A stretch of DNA of 64,000 bases from Chloroflexota bacterium (GCA_022824495.1 JAJDZU010000024.1:1-64000), one strand, 5' to 3'; positions 1 through 8,700 are shown, counted from the stretch's first letter. Made by a program: numbers and translations. The notes: generated from the letters alone by a model not told the origin.

Positions 1-1
1 G

Positions 2-649
2 GAAGCATCACTGTCGCCCGTGGTGCGGGCCACCCAGAGTGAAGGGGTTCGTCACAACAGCTTTCTGCGGTCCCTCATCGACACCACGGCCCTGCGCCCC
101 CTGACCGGCCACCGGTTCCGCCCCCGGGATGACAGCCCGTACGAATCGTGGGCACCCGAACGCGTGCTCCACATGTTCGAGTTTCTGTCCGCGGCGCCCC
201 CGACGTCCGGGCCAGCGTTTGTCTTTGCCCACATCCTTAAGCCTCACAGACCGGCAACCTTTGATCGCCATGGAAATATGCGGATCAGTCATCGCAAGCA
301 GGACGAATTCAGCGACGACCACGACCCCACGGTGCCAGATGCCTACATCGGTCAGCTGATATTCACAAACTCCCTGGTGCTAAAAACCGTCGATCGTATC
401 CTGGAAAACCGCAGCCACAAACCGATCATCGTGCTTGCCTCTGATCACGCCTACTACGAGCCGGACAGGCACGCCATTCTGGCGGCATTTCATTTTCCTG
501 ACGGTGGCAGCTCGGTGCTTTATCCATCCATTAGCTCCGTAAATCACTTCCGGTCCATGCTGGACTTTTACTTCGGATTTGACCTTGGTCTTCTGGACGA
601 TATCGTGTTTGATCACGACTCCACTCAGTTTGATATTCCGTTGCCTTGA
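2..649 (+). CDS. sulfatase-like (alkaline phosphatase superfamily) protein, C-terminal part
   Basis: The reading frame is already open at the left edge, so the gene starts outside the window and only about the last 215 residues are seen. The block 'FVFAHILKPHRPATFD' followed by 'KPIIVLASDHA' fits the metal-site region of sulfatase/LTA-synthase-like hydrolases, which usually read 'H..PH.PF.FD..G' and 'IIL.SDHG'. Here the last motif is DHA rather than DHG, a small deviation. Such proteins are usually membrane-anchored at the N-terminus with an extracytoplasmic catalytic domain, but that part lies off the window. Substrate cannot be told. GC is a little lower than in the next genes. Confidence 0.6.
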   Translation, partial: EASLSPVVRATQSEGVRHNSFLRSLIDTTALRPLTGHRFRPRDDSPYESWAPERVLHMFEFLSAAPPTSGPAFVFAHILKPHRPATFDRHGNMRISHRKQDEFSDDHDPTVPDAYIGQLIFTNSLVLKTVDRILENRSHKPIIVLASDHAYYEPDRHAILAAFHFPDGGSSVLYPSISSVNHFRSMLDFYFGFDLGLLDDIVFDHDSTQFDIPLP

Positions 650-878
650 CCACGAATGCCGCAGCGCGCTAACGCCAGCGCTCGGACTGGAGACGCTGGC
701 CACCCTGGTCGCTCCATCCCGCTATCCGGCGTGAGCCTGGGATTACGCTAGGGGCGGACGGCTCTGGGCCGAGGTCTGGCTGCCGACAGCGGACAACGCG
801 CTGACGGAGCCGAGGCACCGGCGCCATGACAGATTGCGCCGCCTACAATGCCCGGCAACGATTCCCGAGGATGTTCGT

Positions 879-1508
879 ATGCGACGGCTCCTGGCAATTG
901 GACTGCTGCTCATCGCGCTGGCGGCGTGCGGTGAAGCCGAACCCGCCGCCGAGACATCGGAACCTGCGGAGGGTGGTGTGAAACAGTATTCGTCTCATCC
1001 GGGCACGGTCATCGAGGCCGGCAAGAGCTACACGGCCGTTATCAAGACCAACCTGGGCGACATGACGTTTGACCTGCTGGCGGACGAATCGCCGCTGGCG
1101 GTCAACAGCTTCGTCTTCCTGGCCCGCGAGGGGTATTTCGACGGCGTCATCTTCCACCGCATCATCCCCGGCTTCATGGGACAGAGCGGCGATCCCACCG
1201 GAACCGGCGGCGGCGGCCCCGGCTACAAGTACGACATCGAGACGCCCGGCCGCCCCTACATCCGCGGCTCCCTGGCGATGGCCAACGCGGGTCCCGGCAC
1301 CAACGGGTCGCAGTTCTTCATCGTGTTCGACAACCTGACGGAGCAAGGACGGCTGAGCCCGGACTACTCGCTCTTCGGACAGATGTCGGACGGCGAGCCT
1401 GCGCTGCAGGCGCTGGAAAGCGTGCCGGTGACCGCGAAACCCAGCGGTGAACGCTCACAGCCGCTCGAAGAGGTCCGCATCTCCACGATCGAGATCATCG
1501 AGCGCTAG
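879..1508 (+). CDS. cyclophilin-type peptidyl-prolyl isomerase, lipoprotein
   Basis: Catalyses cis-trans isomerisation of prolyl bonds, here probably outside the cytoplasmic membrane. The ATG at 879 is preferred over an upstream TTG at 834 because it follows a GAGG ribosome site and gives a clean lipoprotein signal, 'MRRLLAIG..' ending in the lipobox 'ALAAC'. After a short acidic linker the cyclophilin core is complete: 'VIFHRIIPGFMGQSGD', 'GTGGGGPGYKY' and 'MANAGPGTNGSQFFIVF', which carry the catalytic Arg (FHR) and substrate-pocket residues. Length is 209 aa, normal for a single-domain exported cyclophilin. It is followed after 3 nt by a DNA glycosylase gene. Confidence 0.93.
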   Translation: MRRLLAIGLLLIALAACGEAEPAAETSEPAEGGVKQYSSHPGTVIEAGKSYTAVIKTNLGDMTFDLLADESPLAVNSFVFLAREGYFDGVIFHRIIPGFMGQSGDPTGTGGGGPGYKYDIETPGRPYIRGSLAMANAGPGTNGSQFFIVFDNLTEQGRLSPDYSLFGQMSDGEPALQALESVPVTAKPSGERSQPLEEVRISTIEIIER

Positions 1509-1511
1509 CCG

Positions 1512-2453
1512 GTGGCCGTTGGCGCCGCGCCAGCGCTGCGCCTGGCGGTCGATCCCCCGTTCAGCCTGTGGACGGCGGCGCTTCTGCACGGCTGGTACGC
1601 GCTGGCCCCGTTCCGCTGGCTTCCCGAATCGGAGACGCTTGAACGCGTCGACCGGCTGCCGTCGGGGGCCGTCTACACCGTGCGCCTGCGGGCCGCACCA
1701 GACTTTACGGACGGGCGGCGTGCGCTCGAACTGGAGGCGCGCCCTACACCGTCCGCCGCGGATGCTCGAGAGCTCTCCGCCCGCGTCCGACGCATGCTGC
1801 GCCTGGACGAGGACCTGACCGACTTCCATGCCCGTTGCCGAGGTTCACGCACGTTGCAACCGGTGGCGGACCTGGGCGCTGGACGCCTGCTGCGCAGTCC
1901 GGACCTCTGGGAAGACGTAATGAAGGGCATCTGCACCACCAACGTCACCTGGGAGCGGACCAGGCGAATGGTGGAAGCGCTGACGATGCTGGGACCGACG
2001 CCGGTAGACGGGAGCGCCAGGGCGTTTCCCACGCCGACCGAAGTCCTGGAGGCCGGATCCGACTTCCTGCAGAAGCAGGCCGGCGCCGGCTACCGGGCGC
2101 GCTCCATGCTCAGGCTGGCCGAAGGCGTGGCCGACGGCACGATCGATCTATCGATTCCGGACAGCCCCGATGTGTCATCGGCCGAGCGCCTGGCCGCCTT
2201 GGAGGCGCTGCCGGGAATCGGCCCTGTCACGGCCGGCTACCTGGCCATGCTGCTCGGCTCCTACGACTTCCTGACCCTGGATAGCAGCACGCGGGCATTC
2301 GCCGTTCGAACCTTCGGCGAGGCGGCTGCCGACCATCGGAAACTCGCCCGGCATTACTCGCGCTTTGGCCGCTGGCGGGCGCTGGCCTTCTGGTGCCAGC
2401 GTTGGGTCGGCGGGGCGCAGGTGCAAGCCCGACTGGCAACGGAACTGGCATGA
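1512..2453 (+). CDS. HhH-GPD family DNA glycosylase (AlkA/OGG-like)
   Basis: Likely removes damaged bases in base-excision repair. The C-terminal half shows the helix-hairpin-helix 'LEALPGIGPVTAGYLAML' followed by 'DFLTLDSST', where the Asp fits the GPD catalytic aspartate. Upstream, 'FHARCRGSRTLQPV' and 'LWEDVMKGICTTNVTWERT' resemble the region of AlkA/OGG enzymes before the HhH. The N-terminal about 110 residues may be an AlkA-like beta domain. No Cys cluster for an iron-sulfur site is evident, so an EndoIII/MutY type is unlikely. The GTG start lies 3 nt after the cyclophilin stop, and the TGA stop overlaps the lspA ATG. Base specificity is unknown. Confidence 0.8.
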   Translation: MAVGAAPALRLAVDPPFSLWTAALLHGWYALAPFRWLPESETLERVDRLPSGAVYTVRLRAAPDFTDGRRALELEARPTPSAADARELSARVRRMLRLDEDLTDFHARCRGSRTLQPVADLGAGRLLRSPDLWEDVMKGICTTNVTWERTRRMVEALTMLGPTPVDGSARAFPTPTEVLEAGSDFLQKQAGAGYRARSMLRLAEGVADGTIDLSIPDSPDVSSAERLAALEALPGIGPVTAGYLAMLLGSYDFLTLDSSTRAFAVRTFGEAAADHRKLARHYSRFGRWRALAFWCQRWVGGAQVQARLATELA

Positions 2454-2959
2454 AGGACCCTGAGACTCCAGCCACGCACTCGCCGACGCACAGCAACGAG
2501 CTATCGGCAAACCTGCGACGGCTGCTCACGTTTGGACTAGGCGCCGCGGTGGCGGTGCTGGACCAGGTCGTAAAGGTCATCGTGGACAACGTCCTGTCGC
2601 CTTGGGGTGGGACCGTGGGACCGCTCTTCGACTTCCAGCGCGTCTACAACCCGGGCGTCAACTTCGGCCTGCTGTCCGACTTCCCGGAGGTTGTAATCGT
2701 CGCAACGCTCATGATTGGCGTTGGCTTCGCCGCGTACGCCCTGCTGCGCCCGCCGGAGCGTTGGACAACCATCGGCGGCTTCGCGCTGCTTCTAGGCGGC
2801 GGCTTCGGCAACCTGATCGACCGGTTCCGCATAGGCGCGGTGTTCGATTACCTGAACATCACCCCGTTCGTGGGCTACCTGAACCTGGCCGACCTGGCAA
2901 TCGGCGCCGGGGTGATCCTGCTACTACTGGACGCCATGCTTCGCCGCGACGCCACCTAG
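2450..2959 (+). CDS. lspA: lipoprotein signal peptidase (signal peptidase II)
   Basis: Membrane aspartyl protease that removes signal peptides from prolipoproteins; several lipoproteins in this window would be substrates. The ATG at 2450 overlaps the preceding TGA (ATGA). Four hydrophobic segments are visible. Family motifs are present: 'DQVVKVIVD' near the first segment, 'VYNPGVNFGLL' for the N-x-G block, 'GGGFGNLIDR' and 'VFDYLNI...LNLADLAI', the last two carrying the two catalytic Asp residues. The N-P-G-V-N-F-G version of the first Asn block differs from the common 'N.GAAF/S' form. Length (169 aa) is typical. Confidence 0.93.
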   Translation: MKDPETPATHSPTHSNELSANLRRLLTFGLGAAVAVLDQVVKVIVDNVLSPWGGTVGPLFDFQRVYNPGVNFGLLSDFPEVVIVATLMIGVGFAAYALLRPPERWTTIGGFALLLGGGFGNLIDRFRIGAVFDYLNITPFVGYLNLADLAIGAGVILLLLDAMLRRDAT

Positions 2960-2990
2960 CAACCGTCTGCCGAAGCTGTGCGGCACAACG

Positions 2991-3446
2991 TCAGTCGGCG
3001 CCTTTCTCGTCAAGCCGGCGGAGACGGCGATTTGATTCACGCGATTGGAGAAGTCCCCGGTTGACGATGGCGGAGCCATGCTCGTCACCCTGCAGCCCGA
3101 AGCCCTTCTCGTCCAGGAGTCGCGACACCCGCTCGTTGTGCCCCCAGAACTCGTCTTCCAGCCGCGCATTCTCGTCGGGATCAGGTGACATGGGGCGCAT
3201 CCCGTCCAGGCTCTCCAGCGATTCCACCCGCCCGTCCTCATGGACGCGCACGTGACTGTCGTTGGTCATCCGGTGCGAGGAGTAGTAGTCCAGGTACTCG
3301 CCATCCTCGTCGGATCCAAACTGGTACCAGATCGTCCACCCGGCCTCGAGGATTTTCCCGCGCTGCCTGTTATCGACGGCCTCGCGCGGGAGCTCAATGC
3401 GCCAAACCTGGAACCTCTGCCTGAAGTGCTCTTCGATTCGACGCAT
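2991..3446 (-). CDS. hypothetical protein, charged and soluble
   Basis: I do not recognise this family. The open frame extends upstream into tRNA-Arg, so the internal ATG at 3446 ('MRRIEEHFRQRFQ') is taken as the start. The 151-residue product is rich in Arg, Glu and Asp and has no membrane segment or signal peptide. 'GWTIWYQFGSDEDGEYLDYY' and 'MTNDSHVRVHEDG' look like beta-strand-rich structured sequence, while the C-terminal third is probably helical. It faces lspA convergently, with 31 nt between stops. The normal codon pattern argues that it is a real gene. Confidence 0.6.
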   Translation of the reverse strand: MRRIEEHFRQRFQVWRIELPREAVDNRQRGKILEAGWTIWYQFGSDEDGEYLDYYSSHRMTNDSHVRVHEDGRVESLESLDGMRPMSPDPDENARLEDEFWGHNERVSRLLDEKGFGLQGDEHGSAIVNRGLLQSRESNRRLRRLDEKGAD

Positions 3447-3534
3447 GCTCCGCCCCCAAAAACGTCTCAGTGTCCTCGCCGATCCCCTGGCGGCCTCAGC
3501 CAACAACGAGAGCACGGTCGGACCGCATAACCGG

Positions 3535-3606
<72 letters not shown>

Positions 3607-3641
3607 TGAACTGGACGCGCATTCTAATAAGCTGCGGTTCC

Positions 3642-4418
3642 ATGGAATCCTGGCGGCTGCTGGTCTCGCCCGCGGACCGCGGGGCGCGAAACCTCGCGAC
3701 CGATCAAGCCGTGGCCGAACACGTGCGCGACGGCGCCTCGCCCCCAACCCTGCGCTTCTACACCTGGCGTCCCGCCGCCCTCAGCCTGGGCTACGGCCAG
3801 CCGCTGACGGCGGTGGCTACCAATCTGGCCCGCCAATACGGGATTGACCTGATCCGACGGCCAACCGGCGGGCAGGCCATCTTGCACAACGACGAACTCA
3901 CCTACGCCCTCATGCTGCCGCGAACACACGCGCTGGCCGCCGGCGGCGTGCTGCGGTCGTACGAACGCTTGAGCGCCGGGTTCGAACGCGGGTTCGCCGC
4001 GCTCGGCCTGGACACGCGCCAGGGCGACTGGCAGTCCGACGCGGCCGACGGCGCGGGTCTCCTATGCTTCGCCTCACCCAGCACTCACGAGCTGTCGGCA
4101 AAGGGCGTCAAGATCATGGGCAGCGCGCAAACCCGGCTCCGAGGCGCGCTGCTGCAACATGGAAGCATCCCGTTCGCGCACGATCCGCGCATCTACGACC
4201 TGCTACGGCTGCCGCGCTCGCATACGCTCAACGCGCTGCGCGATCTCCTGGCCCCGGCCCCAACGGTCGGTGCGCTGATCGAAACGCTGGCAACGGGATT
4301 CAGCGACGCGTTGCAGGTCGCCCTGACGCCAGGCGGCCTCACCGGACCCGAGCGCAAACGCCGCGATGCGCTGATACGGAAACGATATGCCTGCGATGCC
4401 TGGCTTGCCCGACGCTGA
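3642..4418 (+). CDS. lipoate-protein ligase A family protein (LplA/LipM-like)
   Basis: Member of the BPL/LplA/LipB catalytic family, which attaches lipoyl or octanoyl groups to lysines of dehydrogenase E2 and GcvH proteins. Key motifs are 'DLIRRPTGGQAILHNDELTY' (the RR-x-T-G-G loop that binds the acyl chain) and 'LSAKGVKIMGSAQTR', whose Lys corresponds to the conserved catalytic lysine. The 258-aa length fits the short LplA/LipM form with no C-terminal accessory domain. Whether it acts as ligase or octanoyltransferase cannot be decided from sequence. Its end overlaps the next methyltransferase ORF by about 32 nt, suggesting coupled translation. Confidence 0.85.
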   Translation: MESWRLLVSPADRGARNLATDQAVAEHVRDGASPPTLRFYTWRPAALSLGYGQPLTAVATNLARQYGIDLIRRPTGGQAILHNDELTYALMLPRTHALAAGGVLRSYERLSAGFERGFAALGLDTRQGDWQSDAADGAGLLCFASPSTHELSAKGVKIMGSAQTRLRGALLQHGSIPFAHDPRIYDLLRLPRSHTLNALRDLLAPAPTVGALIETLATGFSDALQVALTPGGLTGPERKRRDALIRKRYACDAWLARR

Positions 4419-4959
4419 TCCACCATTGACCGAAGTCATGCAGCGCGCCCTGACCGTGCTGTGGGCGCTCGGTCCCAGGGTTGCGCTTGACCTTGGCTGC
4501 GGAACCGGCCGCGAAACGCTGGCCCTTGCCGCCCTGCCCGACGTGCGCGTGGTGGCCATCGACACGGATCGGGAAGCCCTGGCTGCCGGGCCGACGCAGG
4601 CCAACGTGCTGTACGTACAAGCGGACGCGACGCGTCTGCCGCTTGCCGACAACGCCGCGCAGGCCGCCTATAGCTTTGGCCTGTTGCAGGCGCTTGGTGG
4701 AAACAGCGACGCGCCGATTCGCAACCTGATGCAGGAGTTGCAGCGCGTCATCGACTCCTCCGGCGTCGCCATCATGGGAACGCTGGCCGACTTCCGCGGC
4801 ATCAAGCGGCCCGACCGCAGCCTGACCGGCGCCGAGGTTTCGAAAGCGCTGCGCGGGTGTTTTGTGCTCCAGGAACTCATCGGCTTGATTGACCGTGAGA
4901 ATGACGGGCAGCGCTGCCGCTACTGGTATATCGCCGCGACGCCGTTCGCGGATGGGTGA
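4387..4959 (+). CDS. class I SAM-dependent methyltransferase
   Basis: Small (190 aa) Rossmann-fold methyltransferase. Motif I is 'VALDLGCGTGRETLALA', motif II ends in 'VVAIDTD', and 'ADATRLPLADNAAQAAYS' fits motifs III-IV of the Methyltransf_11/25 type. No signal peptide or membrane segment is seen. The start overlaps the lipoate-ligase-like gene; another ATG lies three codons in. The substrate is unknown, and the neighbour does not necessarily imply a lipoate role. Confidence 0.8.
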   Translation: MPAMPGLPDADPPLTEVMQRALTVLWALGPRVALDLGCGTGRETLALAALPDVRVVAIDTDREALAAGPTQANVLYVQADATRLPLADNAAQAAYSFGLLQALGGNSDAPIRNLMQELQRVIDSSGVAIMGTLADFRGIKRPDRSLTGAEVSKALRGCFVLQELIGLIDRENDGQRCRYWYIAATPFADG

Positions 4960-4971
4960 TCGGCGGGTTCG

Positions 4972-5808
4972 CTAGCCGTAGTTGGAGAAAGGGTGCTCGC
5001 CCAGGTAGCGGCGTTGCCGCGGGGTGGCCTGAACCAGGATGTCCGGGTTGAAGCGGAAGTCCAGGTAGGGTGGGAACTTCTGCACGACCATTCGCCGGCC
5101 GTAGTGGACTTGTAGCAAGTAGCGGATTCGCGAACTGGTGTTGGCCGTGCCGCGATGCCAGACATCCGACCTGAACAGCACCACGTCGCCAGCGTTGCAG
5201 AGGATGTTCTGCCCTTCCACGCCTTGCCAACTCGTTTCGCCGTCCCTCGGCTTGCGGCCGGCGCGGTGACTGCCGGGAATGAAGTTGGTCGGGCCCAGCG
5301 CGTCGTCCAGATCATCCAGGTAGTAGTGAGCCGTGGCCGTAAACACCGGAATCTCCACGCGGGGATCGGCCATCACGTCGCTCGGGAGCTCGATCGGCTG
5401 GTAGTCCGAGTGAAAGTCCTGGTCCAGCCGCCCCGGCCCCGTCACCCAGCCCGTCATGCTGATGCAGTGGCAGTCCTCGCCCATCACCGCGTCGGCCACC
5501 TCGGCAACCGGCGCACGGTCCAGGAACTGGAGGAAGTAGGGGGAGCGGTTAAACAGCATGTTGACGACCTGCTGATAGAAGGTCGTTGCCTCGCCGCTGG
5601 CCGGATCGATGCCGCGCCGCTGGCTTTGTTCCCGTCGATCGTTCGTGCGCGGATCGGGCTCGACGCTATCGATCCGGCGCCGTAACTCAGTGACCTCGGC
5701 CGCGCTCAGGACGCCCGGCATGTAGGCAAAACCGTCGCGGCGCACGGCCTCGGCCAGTTCCGCCACGGTGTCGTAAGCGATAAGCGCAAGGCCGGGCATC
5801 GTCTCCAC
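4972..5808 (-). CDS. phytanoyl-CoA dioxygenase (PhyH) family protein, copy 1
   Basis: Fe(II)/2-oxoglutarate-dependent oxygenase of the PhyH family. The double-stranded beta-helix metal site is visible: 'DQDFHSDYQPIEL' carries the H-x-D pair, and 'DVWHRGTANTSSRIRYLLQ' carries the distal His and the Arg expected to bind 2-oxoglutarate. The 278-aa length is typical. It is strongly similar along its whole length to the adjacent upstream gene (5868-6692), including the N-terminal 'YDTVAELAEAVRRDGFA.MPGVLSA', so the pair is a tandem duplication. The order kinase, PhyH-2, PhyH-1 on the minus strand suggests one operon. The substrate is not predictable. Confidence 0.88.
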   Translation of the reverse strand: METMPGLALIAYDTVAELAEAVRRDGFAYMPGVLSAAEVTELRRRIDSVEPDPRTNDRREQSQRRGIDPASGEATTFYQQVVNMLFNRSPYFLQFLDRAPVAEVADAVMGEDCHCISMTGWVTGPGRLDQDFHSDYQPIELPSDVMADPRVEIPVFTATAHYYLDDLDDALGPTNFIPGSHRAGRKPRDGETSWQGVEGQNILCNAGDVVLFRSDVWHRGTANTSSRIRYLLQVHYGRRMVVQKFPPYLDFRFNPDILVQATPRQRRYLGEHPFSNYG

Positions 5809-5867
5809 CCTCCTGTTCAGGGCGTTTACTGTCGCAGCCGTCGGTTCGGCTCAGGAAGCGACGCCCC

Positions 5868-6692
5868 CTAGTCGTAGTTCGAGAACGGATGCTCGCCCAG
5901 GTAGCGCCGCTGCCGCGGTGTGGCTTCGGCCAGGATGTCCGGGTCGAAGTGGAAGTCCAGGTACGGCGGAAACTTCTGCACCACCATCCGCCGGCCGTAA
6001 TGAACCTGCAGCAGGTAGCGGGTCCTGGAACTGATGTTGGCCGTGCCGCGGTGCCAGACGTCCGAGCGGAAGAGCACCACGTCGCCCGCCTTGCAGAGGA
6101 TGTTCTGCCCTTCCACGCCTTGAAAGCTGGTCTCGCCCTCGCCCGGCGGTCGCCCCGCGCGGTGGCTGCCCGGGATGAACTGGGTCGGCCCCAGCGCGTC
6201 GTCCAGATCGCTCAGGTAGTAGTGCGCGGTGGCGGTGAACACGGGAATTTCCACGCGCGGGTCGGCCATGACCTCGGTGGGTAGCTCGATCGGCTGATAG
6301 TCGGAGTGGAAGCTCTGGTCCACGCGGCCGGGACCGGTAATCCAGCCCGTCATGCCGATGCTGTGGCAGTCGTCGCCCATCACCGCATCCGCCACGTCCG
6401 CCACCGGCGCCCGGTCCAGGAACTGCAGGAACCAAGGGTGTCGGTTGAACAGCAGCTTGGTGTGGACTTCGTAGAAAAAGCCCTCCGAATCGGAGCCGTC
6501 CGGGGCCCGCGGGCGCAGGTGGCGCCGGTCGTTGGCACGGGGATTCGGTTCAATCGCCTCGATCAAGTCGCGCATCTGATCGACTTCGTCGGCGCTCAGC
6601 ACGCCGGGCATAAAGGCGAATCCGTCCCGCCGAACGGCCTCGGCCAGTTCGGCCACGGTGTCGTAGGTCGTGAGTTCCAGGGCCATCGCCAT
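5868..6692 (-). CDS. phytanoyl-CoA dioxygenase (PhyH) family protein, copy 2
   Basis: Paralogue of the neighbouring PhyH gene with the same metal-binding set: 'DQSFHSDYQPIEL' (H-x-D) and 'DVWHRGTANISSRTRYLLQ' (distal His and Arg). The start is placed at the ATG 6692 or the ATG two codons later, because both follow an AGGAA-like site and the longer frame runs back into the upstream kinase stop. It begins only 8 nt after the PfkB kinase, so co-transcription is likely. The two copies differ mostly around residues 40-75, the variable helical region that often shapes substrate choice in PhyH enzymes. Confidence 0.88.
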   Translation of the reverse strand: MAMALELTTYDTVAELAEAVRRDGFAFMPGVLSADEVDQMRDLIEAIEPNPRANDRRHLRPRAPDGSDSEGFFYEVHTKLLFNRHPWFLQFLDRAPVADVADAVMGDDCHSIGMTGWITGPGRVDQSFHSDYQPIELPTEVMADPRVEIPVFTATAHYYLSDLDDALGPTQFIPGSHRAGRPPGEGETSFQGVEGQNILCKAGDVVLFRSDVWHRGTANISSRTRYLLQVHYGRRMVVQKFPPYLDFHFDPDILAEATPRQRRYLGEHPFSNYD

Positions 6693-6699
6693 AGCGTTC

Positions 6700-7665
6700 C
6701 TAGCCTTCCCGCTCCAGCCGGTCCACCGCGGCCCTGGTGACATCCTGCGGGCCGCCAGGTGATCTTACCGAGACGGCCCCCGCGGCGTTGCCCCGCCGGC
6801 AGGCCGCCTCAAGATCCGCGCCGGCCAGCCAGGCGCTCAGCAGACCGCCGGCAAAGGCGTCCCCGGCGCCGATGGGGTTGATGGCGTCCACCGCAAAGCC
6901 GGGCACGTGTCGCAGCGCCGCGTCCGGGCCCGGATCCAGCAGGCTGCCGCCCGCGCCCTGCTTGACCACCACCGGGCCGCCGAACCGCTCCCGCAACCGG
7001 TCGCGTCCTTCCTCATAACCGCAGCCCAGCGCCGCGGCGAATTCGGCCGTGCTGCCGATCAGCAGGTCCATCTCGGTGGCAATGGTGGCTATTTCGTCGA
7101 AATCCAGCGCCCCGGGCCCGCCCTGGCCGATGTCCAGGATTGCCCCCGCTCCAGCCGCGCGCGCCGCCCGGCCGAACGCGCGCGCGGCGTCCGTCAGCGG
7201 CCGTGGGAAGCAGAGATTGATCCCGCTCAGGTATACGTGCCCCGGGGTCCAGGCGCTCAGCAGCGCTTCGTGGTCCAGTGGCGGTCCGGGGTACCAGTAG
7301 GCCTGCCGCCGTCCGTCCACGCCCAGGGCTATGGTGTGCGTCGCCGTACTGCCGGCCCGTTCTCCCAGTACTTCGACCCCGTGATCGGCGAGCCCCGCGG
7401 CCATGAAGTCGCCGAACGGATCGGCGCCCAGCACCCCGCCAAGCTGGCATGCGCCGGTCAACCCCGCGAACACCATGGCCGTATTGGCCGCCGTGCCGCC
7501 GAGCAGCACGCGCGCCGGCTGTTCGTGGGACACGTCGCTGGCCTGGGTGAACTCCACGTCCGGCACGGGAAAGCGATCGAGACCCTGAATGCTGACGTCC
7601 ACCACCGTGCTGCCGACGCACAGCAGGCGGGTTAGATCGCTGCCGCTTTCGGCCGGCGGGCTCAC
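6700..7665 (-). CDS. PfkB-family carbohydrate/nucleoside kinase
   Basis: Ribokinase-fold sugar kinase, 321 aa. The N-terminal 'LLCVGSTVVDVSIQGLDRFP' and glycine-rich 'RVLLGGTAANTAMVFAGL' form the substrate-binding lid and first signature. The C-terminal 'INPIGAGDAFAGGLLSAWL' is the PfkB signature 2 with the catalytic Asp and anion hole. The sugar cannot be read from sequence. It appears to head a minus-strand set with two PhyH dioxygenases, an unusual pairing that might point to a common catabolic substrate, though this is only inference from position. Confidence 0.87.
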   Translation of the reverse strand: MSPPAESGSDLTRLLCVGSTVVDVSIQGLDRFPVPDVEFTQASDVSHEQPARVLLGGTAANTAMVFAGLTGACQLGGVLGADPFGDFMAAGLADHGVEVLGERAGSTATHTIALGVDGRRQAYWYPGPPLDHEALLSAWTPGHVYLSGINLCFPRPLTDAARAFGRAARAAGAGAILDIGQGGPGALDFDEIATIATEMDLLIGSTAEFAAALGCGYEEGRDRLRERFGGPVVVKQGAGGSLLDPGPDAALRHVPGFAVDAINPIGAGDAFAGGLLSAWLAGADLEAACRRGNAAGAVSVRSPGGPQDVTRAAVDRLEREG

Positions 7666-7720
7666 AACAGTCCGTCGCGGTCGATGCGCTCGGGCACGTA
7701 TGTCTGACCCACGAACAGCC

Positions 7721-8689
7721 CTAGTAGCGCGCGACGATTTCGTCCGTGGACAGCGGCAGTCCGGCCGTGCTGGATATCACGTCGCCAAACGCCCAGCCGA
7801 AGACTCCGCGCACATCCTCGCGATGATCGTTCCGGCAGGCAGTCTCGGCCTGGTCGCCGAACGTGCGCTGATAGATACCCACGTTGCCGAGATTGCCCAG
7901 GTGGTTCTCCACGATATCGTTGAGATCCACGCAATCGGTCGGCCACGCCAGGTCTGGCGTTCCTGGATCCGCGGACGGCCCCGTTTGATCGAAGGCCCAG
8001 CTAAACACCCCGCGCACATCGTCCCGGTGGTCGTTTTGGCAGCCCTGCTCGGCCTGGTCGCCAAAAACCCGTTGATAGATGCCCACGTTGCCATCGTTGC
8101 CCAGATGCGCCTCAACGATGTCGTTCAGATCGACACAGGTCGTCGGCCACTGCTGCGGCGCCGCCGTCGCGGTTGGCGTAGCCGCGGGCGCGGGCGACGC
8201 AGTTGGCGTAGCCGCGGGCGCGGGCGACGCAGTTGGCGATGCCGCGGGCGCGGGCGACGCGGTTGGCGTAGCTGCCGGAGCGGGCGCGGCCGTTGGCGTG
8301 GTCATGGCTCCGGCATGCAGCGGGGTATCGTCCAGCGTGGCCAGCGTCAGTTCCGCGTTGCCCGTAGCCTGGCCGCGCTGCGCCAGCATCCAGGCAATCA
8401 CGTCCAGGTACTGCCGCTCCGTCAACGACCCCTCGGCGGCCAGCGGCATGGTGGCGCTGGTGTAGTCGTACAACTCCCGCGTGGAGGCGAACCGCACCAA
8501 CGTGCCGGGCCCCTTGAGCGGCGTGGCAAACCCGTCGTCGCCGCTGGATCCGTGACAGGTAGCGCATGACTGTTCAAACACGGCCGCTCCGCGCGTTACT
8601 TGCGCATCGGTCAACCCAAGCACCACGCCGGCCGCCAGCAGCATCGCGCTCAGCGCAACGGCGATCCCCAGGCTCGTGGTTCGTCTCAT
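7721..8689 (-). CDS. exported cytochrome c-domain protein with Pro/Ala/Thr repeats and a duplicated C-terminal domain
   Basis: After an N-terminal membrane segment/signal, a class I cytochrome c domain carries one haem site, 'CATCH', with 'TMPLAAEGSLTERQYLDVIAWM' as the later Met-containing region. A linker of repeated TPTASPAPAA units follows. The C-terminus holds two tandem copies of a roughly 55-60 residue module, each reading 'W.T.CVDLNDIVE.HLGN', 'NVGIYQR.FGDQAE..C.NDH' and 'DVRGVF.WAF', each with two Cys. I do not recognise this module. The start is taken as the second ATG (8689). Likely an electron-transfer protein outside the membrane. Confidence 0.75.
   Translation of the reverse strand: MRRTTSLGIAVALSAMLLAAGVVLGLTDAQVTRGAAVFEQSCATCHGSSGDDGFATPLKGPGTLVRFASTRELYDYTSATMPLAAEGSLTERQYLDVIAWMLAQRGQATGNAELTLATLDDTPLHAGAMTTPTAAPAPAATPTASPAPAASPTASPAPAATPTASPAPAATPTATAAPQQWPTTCVDLNDIVEAHLGNDGNVGIYQRVFGDQAEQGCQNDHRDDVRGVFSWAFDQTGPSADPGTPDLAWPTDCVDLNDIVENHLGNLGNVGIYQRTFGDQAETACRNDHREDVRGVFGWAFGDVISSTAGLPLSTDEIVARY
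8172..8291. repeat. four tandem 30-bp repeats within the cytochrome gene
   Basis: Four head-to-tail 30-bp units begin at 8172, 8202, 8232 and 8262, each opening with GTTGGCG, and a partial fifth follows. In the coding sense they give a ten-residue Thr-Pro-Thr-Ala-Ser-Pro-Ala-Pro-Ala-Ala unit. Units 1 and 2 are nearly identical, so copy number could vary by slippage. Confidence 0.9.
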
Positions 8690-8700
8690 GCGGCGGCCTC

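Noticed and set aside
8172-8291. Possible CRISPR-like repeat array
   Set aside because: The 30-bp units are head to tail with no spacers and encode a Pro/Thr/Ala linker in frame.
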